5,331 nucleotides of DNA, from positions 1 through 5,331 of the forward strand of contig PXDL01000024.1 of NCBI GenBank assembly GCA_003566395.1. Reading direction: 5' to 3'. The translations under genes and the position numbers were made by a program. The stretch comes from Balneolia bacterium. GTDB lineage: Bacteria > Bacteroidota > Rhodothermia > Balneolales > Cyclonatronaceae. Under the pieces are notes generated by a model. The model was not told the DNA's origin and made no database searches. It saw only the letters and a list, made by a program, of their open reading frames with translations. Each line of letters begins with the position of its first letter. Position 1 is the stretch's first letter. Positions 1-5,331 of the stretch are shown here, piece by piece.

Positions 1-670
1 CATCAGCGATATCAATAGAGAGGATTTCGAATGCGGTACCGCTGTCGAGGCCGCGATCGAGTACAACGCGGGAGATTTGATCGGGATTTTCAAGCACTTT
101 TTTGTGATCGTCGGCAGAACCAACCGTGGTTACAATGCCTTCGCCAACACGGGCAAGAATTGTTTCTTCGGTAGCACCACCTACAAGGCGTTCGAGATTG
201 GCGCGAACCGTTACGCGGGCATTAGCCTTCACCTGAATACCGTCTTTTGCAACGGCGGTAATAATAGGAGTCTGGATAACTTTAGGATTCACCGAAATCT
301 GAACGGCTTCAAAAACATCCCGACCGGCCAGATCGATTGCCGCGGCCCGTTCAAAGGTGAGCCCGAGATTCGCTTTATCAGCAGAAATCAGAGCTTGAAC
401 CACCTTATTCACATTACCCCCGGCCAGATAGTGTGCCTCAAGTTTAGCCACATTAAGCGGCAAATCAGCTTTGTGAGCAGTAATGGCGGCTTTCACGATG
501 GGTCCCGGCGGAACCTTACGCAACCTCATACCTACGAGGTCGGAAAAGATGCCGATTTTCACTCCGGAGAAATAAGCGGTAATCCAGAGGCCTATCGGTA
601 CAAAGTAAAAGAAAACAAACAGCAGTATAAGTGAACCGCCGATAATGACTAATGGAAATAGTTCTGCCAT
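1..670 (-). CDS. floA: Flotillin-like protein FloA (3' end cut by the window edge)
   Basis: The minus-strand frame opens at ATG 670-668 and runs without a stop to the left edge, giving 223 codons; from memory, full-length FloA has about 330 residues. FloA is a membrane-anchored scaffold of functional membrane microdomains. Residues 5-34 form a strongly hydrophobic N-terminal membrane segment. They are followed by the SPFH-like body, with family stretches LVGMRLRKVPPGPIVKAA (45-62), LEAHYLAGGNVNKVV (77-91), FERAAAIDLAGRDVFEAVQ (106-124), VNPKVIQTP (127-135) and GGATEETILARVGEGIV (164-180). The last visible residues, SGTAFEILSIDIAD, match the classical family motif just before the Ala/Glu-rich coiled-coil tail, which lies outside the window. 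No Shine-Dalgarno motif precedes the ATG, but the membrane segment directly after it supports this start. The gene lies 49 bases downstream of nfeD, an arrangement known for this family. The identification rests on recalled similarity to Bacillus FloA (YqfA) and is very secure. Confidence 0.97.
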   Translation of the reverse strand, partial: MAELFPLVIIGGSLILLFVFFYFVPIGLWITAYFSGVKIGIFSDLVGMRLRKVPPGPIVKAAITAHKADLPLNVAKLEAHYLAGGNVNKVVQALISADKANLGLTFERAAAIDLAGRDVFEAVQISVNPKVIQTPIITAVAKDGIQVKANARVTVRANLERLVGGATEETILARVGEGIVTTVGSADDHKKVLENPDQISRVVLDRGLDSGTAFEILSIDIAD

Positions 671-694
671 GCGAAAGGTCTAATTATTAAAGGA

Positions 695-723
695 TTTATA
701 GTTGAGTTATATTCAGGAATCAA
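695..723 (-). promoter_or_regulatory. Possible internal promoter for floA, overlapping the nfeD stop codon
   Basis: On the minus strand, TTGATT (723-718) and TATAAA (700-695) are separated by exactly 17 bases, a good fit to a housekeeping sigma-70 promoter (four of six and five of six consensus positions). The -35 element contains the TGA stop codon of nfeD. Transcription would start about 18 bases before the floA ATG, giving a short leader. The fit is seen in the sequence; activity is inferred. The region is AT-rich, so a chance match is possible, and if the host belongs to Bacteroidota its main sigma factor may prefer a different -10 sequence (TAnnTTTG). Confidence 0.4.
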
Positions 724-2102
724 GATGTGAGACGCTTGACCATCACCCGGCTGGATGTTGTGTTTACCACTTTCACCCTGGCTCCGTTTTCTATGAAATC
801 ACCCTGGGACACCACGTCAACACGCTCATCATCAATCAGGGCGATACCGGCCGGGCGAAGTGCCGTAACCGTTACGCCTTCTTTCCCCATCAGCGCATCC
901 TTGCTGTCGGAAGAGGTGTAACCCTTTTCCTTGCTGGTGGAATCAACCAAAATAAGTTTGCTGAACATACGGTTTTGCGGTAGGTACTTGCCGAGTGAAA
1001 ACAGCATTAAAATACCTAATATAAGTGTAATAGCCATAGTCCAAATAGCGCGGGTCATATACTCCAGATCAGGGAATTCAAAACCCACATTTCCGATCAT
1101 AGAGACCACCAGACTGAAAAAAATCATCGTGAGTCCCAAAATACCGGGTACACCGAACCCGGGAAGTACAAAAATTTCAACGATAACGAGTACCACCCCG
1201 AGGAAGAAGACGATAATTTCCCACGGCTGAGCAAATCCCATAATATAGAGAGGAGCAAAAAAGAGCAGGGCTCCCATAGTAGCCATAGCACCCGGAAAAC
1301 CCACGCCCGGCGACTGCAATTCGAAATACAACCCGCCCAGCATCATGAGCATTAAAATGCTGCTCATCACCGGACTGGCCAGAAAACGAAGAACCTGTTC
1401 ATTGGTGGTTTCCTGAACGTATTGAATTTCCATATCCTGCCAGCCTTTCTTCTCAAGAGCTTCCTCAAGGTTCCGGACGCTGCCCTCCACCATTCCCAAT
1501 TCAACCGCTTCCGAGGTGCTCAGGGTAACAAGGTTTCCTTCTTCGGTGATGACTTCGATAGAAATACGCTCATCCACCATAGCTTCGGCAATTCTGGCAT
1601 TTCTGCCGGTGGCCTCGGCCGTAGAACGCATCAGGCCGCGCATATAGCTCTGCATTTTTTCGTCGGCTTTCCCCCCGCCGCCGTCAACCACTGTTGCAGC
1701 TCCGATGGATGATCCGGGTGCCATGAAAATCGTGTCGGTGGAAAATGCGATAAGCGCTCCGGCTGAGGCGGCATTTTTATCGATCAGCGTGAGTGTTGGA
1801 ATCTGAGTATCGAGCAGGTTTTTGCGGATTTTATCCGCTGCATCAACCAGACCGCCGAAGGTGTCCATTTTGAGAATCAGCCCGGCCGCATTGTTCGATT
1901 CCGCCAGTGAAATTCCCCGCTCTATATAGCGATGAAGCCCGTTATCGACCAGGCCTTCAACCTGTACCACATACACCACATAGCCCGGCTCGGAATCGGT
2001 TTCCGGAACCGGAACATCTTCATCTGAATGGACCATGGCACCGAAGATGAGCATCATCAGCATTGATCCGATTATAAAGTAAAGGCGTTGTTTGAATTCC
2101 AT
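720..2102 (-). CDS. nfeD: Long-form NfeD membrane-bound serine protease (ClpP-like domain plus OB-fold)
   Basis: The product has 460 residues, the usual size for long NfeD (NfeD1b) proteins. Residues 1-26 form a signal peptide or N-terminal anchor. Residues 41-210 are the ClpP/crotonase-fold protease domain: strand VVYVVQVEG (42-50), the substrate-groove motif MDTFGG (79-84), and the nucleophile motif NAASAGALIA (110-119) with Ser113. SSIGAA (131-136) follows. Lys149 lies 17 residues before GRN (166-168), matching the position of the catalytic lysine as I recall it from the Pyrococcus homologue PH1510, so a Ser113-Lys149 dyad is likely. About four to five membrane segments lie between 242 and 372, including the typical YFELQSPGVGFPG (259-271). 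The soluble C-terminal OB-fold covers about 405-458. In this family the protease cleaves hydrophobic C-terminal regions of partner stomatin-type proteins. The adjacent floA suggests FloA as the partner; that is inferred. The ATG at 2102 has no Shine-Dalgarno motif, but the signal peptide supports it. Confidence 0.95.
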   Translation of the reverse strand: MEFKQRLYFIIGSMLMMLIFGAMVHSDEDVPVPETDSEPGYVVYVVQVEGLVDNGLHRYIERGISLAESNNAAGLILKMDTFGGLVDAADKIRKNLLDTQIPTLTLIDKNAASAGALIAFSTDTIFMAPGSSIGAATVVDGGGGKADEKMQSYMRGLMRSTAEATGRNARIAEAMVDERISIEVITEEGNLVTLSTSEAVELGMVEGSVRNLEEALEKKGWQDMEIQYVQETTNEQVLRFLASPVMSSILMLMMLGGLYFELQSPGVGFPGAMATMGALLFFAPLYIMGFAQPWEIIVFFLGVVLVIVEIFVLPGFGVPGILGLTMIFFSLVVSMIGNVGFEFPDLEYMTRAIWTMAITLILGILMLFSLGKYLPQNRMFSKLILVDSTSKEKGYTSSDSKDALMGKEGVTVTALRPAGIALIDDERVDVVSQGDFIENGARVKVVNTTSSRVMVKRLTS

Positions 2103-2136
2103 AGCAGGAAATGTGAAAAAAGTTGGTATTGGATGC

Positions 2137-2154
2137 GGCCCGTCTGAACGGACC
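2137..2154 (-). other. Hairpin in the putative nfeD leader
   Basis: In the minus-strand transcript, GGUCCGU and ACGGGCC pair over seven base pairs (one G-U wobble) around a UCAG tetraloop. The hairpin ends 34 bases before the nfeD ATG. A T6 run follows only after about 15 bases, too far for a standard intrinsic terminator. On the plus strand the wobble becomes a C-A mismatch, so the fold favours the minus transcript. A second small stem, GCCU-GUUU-AGGC (2172-2161), lies just upstream. It could be an mRNA-stabilising or translation-affecting leader structure, or a remnant terminator. The role is unknown. Confidence 0.5.
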
Positions 2155-2203
2155 TTAAATGCCTAAACAGGCGACTCCCTCAAGCCGAAACAAAAGAGAG
2201 AAA

Positions 2204-2263
2204 ACTATACAGGCATCACTTACGGAAGTTTCACCTTAAAGTTTGGTTTGAAAGGTAACGCAA
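2204..2263 (-). promoter_or_regulatory. Weak promoter candidates for nfeD
   Basis: Two weak sigma-70-like pairs lie on the minus strand. One is TTGCGT (2263-2258) with TTTAAG (2240-2235) at a 17-base spacing. The other is GTGAAA (2234-2229) with TATAGT (2209-2204) at a 19-base spacing; its -10 element is good and its -35 element poor. Either would give a leader of roughly 100-130 bases that includes the hairpin at 2154-2137. Neither can be preferred from sequence alone, and the call rests partly on the need for a promoter after the long spacer. Confidence 0.25.
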
Positions 2264-2375
2264 ATACGCTCCCTGTCGTTTGAAGAAGGGCGTAATTTAG
2301 GCAATTCCACCCGGATTCCAAGACCGGAGGCCGGACCATTCAAGTCTGCCTGCACAGAGGGAACGAAACGGCCGG

Positions 2376-4406
2376 TCAGTTTAGTTCTGCAGCCTCTTCA
2401 AACCGATCGGCTTTATGCAGGGCCTCGATTAGAAATTCGCGGAGTACGATGTTGTTGCGGTTATTCCGGTAACGGCTTAGCCAACGGTCGGTGAGTTCAC
2501 CAAGCCGGCCGTGCTCTTCACTGACTCTGATCAGGCTCCGGTATGCACCCGCAAATTCATCATCCCTGGAAAGCACACGCTCAAAAGCTAAAGCCGCCTG
2601 ATCGTAGTTCCCCTTTTTTCGCCATACTTCACCAAGATCCATGTGGACTTCATTTCCGCTTGCGCCAAGATTAATTGCCTCGGTAATTTCATCTACTGCC
2701 TGTTCATAATTGCTTTTATTCGCATATAGCCTGCCCTTTTGATAGTGCAGCATCGCGCTGTTCGGCCAGTTTTCTGAAAGCGTATCGAACAGCTGAAGGG
2801 CACGGTCCGAATCGGGAGCGGAAATCAGTCGATCGAACACGACCGAAAGTTCATCCAATACTTCCGACAGTTCTGCACCGGGGTGAAACAATCTCGGTAC
2901 ACTTGGCTCCATATTTTCCAGATCGCGCTCAACAGCTGAAGACACCGATTGCTGACGCCCGGCATACATGCGAATCAGCCCGTCTAATACCTGCCCGGCC
3001 TGCTCAAAATCCGTATCATCCCGGAATACAGCCTTCAGCCTGCGGCGCTCAGCAAAAGGCCGGTAAGATGTCTCAAAAGCCTGATCCAGCAGCTCTTCCC
3101 TCTTCCGTTCATCCCCGGTTAAATCTGCCAGCTTGATCATCAACCGCCCGTCCTGCTGTTTCTCAAGATACTTCCGGAAACGTTCGGCTGCCTCCCGCTC
3201 CCGGTTCAGATATTCAAGAAGAAGACCATGCTCCCGAATGATGCGGGTATCTTCAGGCCATTTGTTTTCAAGGGTGATGTAGTACTCCGAGGCGGCTTCA
3301 TGGGCGTCTCCAAAAAGCAGCGCATGAGCGGCAAGCCGGCCCAGGCGGACTGAAGACGTTGCCACAGACAGAGAATCGTACCGGCGGTGAGCTTCTTCAT
3401 ACTCCCGTTGCATTAGAAAAGAACGGGAGTACTCTTCGGCAAGGGTGCGGTCTTCGGGAAACTGCCCGGCTTTCATACCAATGACCTGATGCATACCGGA
3501 AAGATTCATTCGGCGGCGGTTTATTTCGATGAGTGTCCGGTAAAACCGACGCTCCTCAGGATAGGTTTCTATCATATCCCGGAAAAACTCGTTGGCTTTC
3601 ACGGCCTGATTGCTACTGAGAAGGGCCTCACCATACGCAATGGCGCGGTCCACGTTCTCCGGATTTCTCTGATGCAGTCGTTTCAGGGTTTCGGCGGCAC
3701 GTTCTCCTGAACCTGTCTGTGAAGCAATTCTGACCTGCATGAGAAGCAGGTTGTCTTCTTCAGGAAATCGTTCCAGGGCCTCATCAAGCACAATGGTGGC
3801 TCTGTCATATTCTTCCTGCTCTACAAGTATGTACGCCAGATTATTATGTACGGACAGGCTGTCGGGGATGAAGCGGCGCGCCTGTTGCAGTGCATCCACA
3901 GCACCGTTAAAATCATTCCTGTCATACCGCATTGCCCCGATTTGTTCATAAAGCAGCCCCATTGAACGCTCGGTCATTTCAAGGGTGATGCCGTCCATGC
4001 TCCGGCCCGGCTGATTCCGGATCAATCTGCGCAGTCTGTTGTAAACCGGCACGGCATCCTCGGGATTGACACGAAATACGGCATCTGCCTGAAGTGCCAG
4101 CAGACGGGCATGGTTCGGAAAACGATCGGTGGCTGCTTCAGCACGTTTAGCCGCCCTTTCGAAATCCCCGGTTCGCATCAGGGCCGATACCAGAAAAATA
4201 TGGGTTTCGGAATGGGAAGGGTTCTCTTCCAGGGCCCGTTCGAAAGATTCCAGGGAATCCTCATAATCACCCATTTCGTATAGCGCAAGCCCTTCATTAA
4301 ACCAATAGTTGAAGTTCTGAGCCTGTACCGTACCACCGCCTGCAAAAAAAAGCACAACGACGCATAAAACCAGCGCCGCTTTTAAATAAGAAAGGATTGA
4401 CAACAT
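2376..4406 (-). CDS. Exported tetratricopeptide repeat protein of unknown specific role
   Basis: The product has 676 residues. Residues 1-29 form a clear Sec signal peptide: a hydrophobic core at 8-22, then GGGTVQA with likely cleavage between Ala29 and Gln30. There is no lipobox, so it is probably a soluble periplasmic or surface protein. The rest is almost entirely helical repeats. Good TPR units are seen at about 30-63 (GLALYEMGDYEDSLESFERA), 64-97, 149-182 (NDFNGAVDALQQARRFIPD), 183-216 (NNLAYILVEQEEYDRATIVL), 217-249, 549-582 (GRLYANKSNYEQAVDEITEA) and 583-616 (VWRKKGNYDQAALAFERVL). More degenerate units fill 250-450 and the C-terminus. A linker without repeats lies at about 480-512. TPR arrays serve as scaffolds for protein-protein contacts; no enzymatic domain is visible and the partner is unknown. 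The signal peptide at the ATG supports the start, although no Shine-Dalgarno motif is present. It lies 137 bases downstream of the FN3 gene, beyond a terminator, so it is probably transcribed separately. The repeat family is certain; the function is not known. Confidence 0.9.
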   Translation of the reverse strand: MLSILSYLKAALVLCVVVLFFAGGGTVQAQNFNYWFNEGLALYEMGDYEDSLESFERALEENPSHSETHIFLVSALMRTGDFERAAKRAEAATDRFPNHARLLALQADAVFRVNPEDAVPVYNRLRRLIRNQPGRSMDGITLEMTERSMGLLYEQIGAMRYDRNDFNGAVDALQQARRFIPDSLSVHNNLAYILVEQEEYDRATIVLDEALERFPEEDNLLLMQVRIASQTGSGERAAETLKRLHQRNPENVDRAIAYGEALLSSNQAVKANEFFRDMIETYPEERRFYRTLIEINRRRMNLSGMHQVIGMKAGQFPEDRTLAEEYSRSFLMQREYEEAHRRYDSLSVATSSVRLGRLAAHALLFGDAHEAASEYYITLENKWPEDTRIIREHGLLLEYLNREREAAERFRKYLEKQQDGRLMIKLADLTGDERKREELLDQAFETSYRPFAERRRLKAVFRDDTDFEQAGQVLDGLIRMYAGRQQSVSSAVERDLENMEPSVPRLFHPGAELSEVLDELSVVFDRLISAPDSDRALQLFDTLSENWPNSAMLHYQKGRLYANKSNYEQAVDEITEAINLGASGNEVHMDLGEVWRKKGNYDQAALAFERVLSRDDEFAGAYRSLIRVSEEHGRLGELTDRWLSRYRNNRNNIVLREFLIEALHKADRFEEAAELN

Positions 4407-4442
4407 AGGGTATATATGGGTGAAGACTTGTTCCGACAGCTT

Positions 4443-4471
4443 AAAATAAGCATCCGCAATCAGAACTTCAC
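4443..4471 (-). promoter_or_regulatory. Possible promoter for the TPR gene
   Basis: On the minus strand, GTGAAG (4471-4466) and TATTTT (4448-4443) are 17 bases apart, and the -10 element ends 36 bases before the ATG of the TPR gene. Each element matches the sigma-70 consensus only partly. The position fits well, lying between the upstream terminator and the start codon. A run of six C (minus strand) lies just upstream of the -35 element. The call is weak and based mainly on location and spacing. Confidence 0.25.
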
Positions 4472-4520
4472 CGGGGGGAATGGACGGAAACCACCCCTAA
4501 TTTTTTAATATCGTTCGGAG

Positions 4521-4550
4521 ATAAAAATACCGGCAATAGTATGTTACCGG
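4521..4550 (-). terminator. Intrinsic terminator of the FN3 gene, overlapping its stop codon
   Basis: In the minus-strand transcript, CCGGUAA (4550-4544) pairs with UUGCCGG (4536-4530) over seven base pairs with one U-G wobble, around a seven-base loop CAUACUA. UAUUUUUAU follows directly, a typical U-rich tail. The UAA in the left arm is the stop codon of the FN3 gene. It separates this gene from the TPR gene downstream. Confidence 0.85.
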
Positions 4551-5331
4551 GATACAGCCTGTGTGGCCCGGGCTTCTCGTGCTCTTCTTCCGGTTTCGTC
4601 TATAGGGTAAACGCGATACCACATGCCCGCTGAACCCTGCGGATCAGTGAACGAGAGCTGTTGCAAGCCCGCCTCACCAACAGCTTCGTAGCGGCCCGTG
4701 GCAATATCTGAACGATAGATTTGGAATCCCTGGATGTGCTCTCTCTCTCCGCGAACCTGCCAGGACAACATCACTCCCTGCTCGGTAGCACGGGCCTGAA
4801 CATTATGAGCAGGAACCGGCGGATTTAAAAGGCCGGTAATGAGGGTGTCGGCCAGCATTTGAAGCGATTCGTTTCCGGCCGAATCTACCGCCGCCACCCC
4901 GTACACGAAGGTACGATTCAGCGGAACATCTTCATCCCTGAAGAACCGGTTGCCTCTTCTCGTTGTGCGGAGCTCGGTCAGGGTATCGGCTTGTACATCG
5001 GAGCGGTAGATGCGGTAATGGGTAACATCCCGTGAAACCGAGGCGCTCCAATTAAGCGCCACACGCTTGTTCGAATGCATTTCGGCGGTTACCATTCCGG
5101 GTGGCTCGGGCGGGGTAATTACCGGAATCTGAATACGGGTAAACAGGGTGTCGGAAATATTTCCGCTTCGGTTTACCACGGCTACACCGTACTCATAGGT
5201 AACACCCTCGGTGAAGCCCTCTCCGGCTGAGCCGCGGTCGGTAAACGCAATTTCCCTGAACTCCGATGTATTCAGCTGCGAATAAGCAGAACCCACCGTA
5301 GGATTCACCTGCCTGCGCAAAATTCTATAGC
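4544..5331 (-). CDS. Fibronectin type III repeat protein (5' end cut by the window edge)
   Basis: The frame enters from the right edge and stops at TAA 4546-4544, giving 261 visible residues (numbered from Tyr at 5329-5327). A TTG at 5320 could be taken as a start, but the codons before it read YRI, continuing the FN3-typical YRILRR strand, so the gene clearly begins beyond the window. At least three FN3 domains are seen: the end of one up to about 65 (YEYGVAVVNRSGNIS, 45-59); a complete one at about 73-165 (VALNWSASVSRDVTHYRIYRSD, within 90-111, then YGVAAVDSAGNES, 143-155); and a last one at about 169-257 (VMLSWQV, FQIYRSD, WYRVYPIDETGRRA). Such beta-sandwich modules occur in secreted carbohydrate-active enzymes, adhesins and surface proteins. 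Any catalytic or signal region would lie in the missing N-terminal part. No type IX secretion C-terminal sorting domain, LPXTG motif or membrane anchor follows the last FN3 domain. The substrate and role cannot be stated. Confidence 0.9.
   Translation of the reverse strand, partial: YRILRRQVNPTVGSAYSQLNTSEFREIAFTDRGSAGEGFTEGVTYEYGVAVVNRSGNISDTLFTRIQIPVITPPEPPGMVTAEMHSNKRVALNWSASVSRDVTHYRIYRSDVQADTLTELRTTRRGNRFFRDEDVPLNRTFVYGVAAVDSAGNESLQMLADTLITGLLNPPVPAHNVQARATEQGVMLSWQVRGEREHIQGFQIYRSDIATGRYEAVGEAGLQQLSFTDPQGSAGMWYRVYPIDETGRRAREARATQAVSR

Larger units (their letters stand above)
2103..2375. other. Non-coding spacer between the TPR gene and nfeD
   Basis: These 273 bases hold no convincing gene. 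The longest minus-strand frame here is 39 codons (2339-2220), with no similarity I recognise and no ribosome binding site. After the TPR stop, the frame reaches a second in-frame stop (TGA) 12 codons later, so the TPR gene is not simply interrupted. I see no intrinsic terminator with a U-tract behind the TPR gene; the CCGG-rich stretch at 2324-2337 can form only a weak stem. The left half carries the putative nfeD promoter region and leader hairpins described separately. The length and content suggest that nfeD is transcribed from its own promoter. Confidence 0.8.

Noticed and set aside
77..634. Plus-strand open frame of 185 codons
   Set aside because: It lies entirely antisense to floA, whose minus-strand product is unmistakable; the plus-strand translation looks like no known family.
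702..1712. Several plus-strand open frames of 64-99 codons
   Set aside because: All are antisense to nfeD, whose domain order and motifs are complete and uninterrupted.
2324..2337. CCGG-rich inverted repeat behind the TPR gene, considered as a terminator
   Set aside because: The stem is only about four base pairs and no U-tract follows it on the minus strand.
2220..2339. Minus-strand frame of 39 codons between the TPR gene and nfeD
   Set aside because: No ribosome binding site, no similarity I recognise, and a length expected by chance; it also overlaps the likely nfeD promoter region.
2903..3951. Short open frames on both strands inside the TPR gene
   Set aside because: They are shadows of the 676-codon TPR frame, with no start context or recognisable domain.
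4471..4476. Run of six G (plus strand) upstream of the TPR gene, considered as a phase-variation tract
   Set aside because: Six bases is short for slippage-driven switching, and the promoter beside it is itself uncertain.
5318..5320. TTG as the start of the FN3 gene
   Set aside because: The frame stays open to the window edge and the preceding codons (YRI) complete an FN3 strand motif, so this is an internal leucine codon.

Overview
The window carries four protein-coding genes, all on the minus strand. From right to left in transcription order they are: an exported fibronectin type III (FN3) repeat protein cut by the right edge, a large exported tetratricopeptide repeat (TPR) protein, a long-form NfeD membrane serine protease, and the flotillin-like protein FloA cut by the left edge. 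I see no RNA gene, mobile element, CRISPR array or long repeat. The many plus-strand open frames are antisense shadows of these genes.

The organism looks like a member of the Bacteroidota/Balneolota/Rhodothermota group. This is inferred from three things: none of the three visible start codons has a purine-rich Shine-Dalgarno motif; the genome is of middling GC; and exported FN3-repeat and TPR proteins stand side by side, as is common there. I cannot name a genus.

Region by region: 5331-4544 is the C-terminal part of the FN3 protein, and a good intrinsic terminator overlaps its stop codon (4550-4521). Positions 4543-4407 are a short spacer with a possible promoter for the TPR gene. Positions 4406-2376 are the TPR gene. 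Positions 2375-2103 are a 273-base non-coding stretch with a leader hairpin and weak promoter candidates for nfeD. Positions 2102-720 are nfeD. After a 49-base gap, floA starts at 670 and leaves the window.

nfeD and floA form a familiar functional pair. NfeD proteins and stomatin/prohibitin/flotillin-type scaffold proteins are encoded together in many bacteria and archaea and are thought to work together in membrane microdomains. A promoter-like sequence overlapping the nfeD stop codon may let floA be expressed separately. The TPR and FN3 genes have no recognisable specific function. Both products seem to be exported or surface-associated, and the terminator between the genes argues against a single transcript. 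I did not find a previously undescribed system; most of the window is ordinary and well explained.
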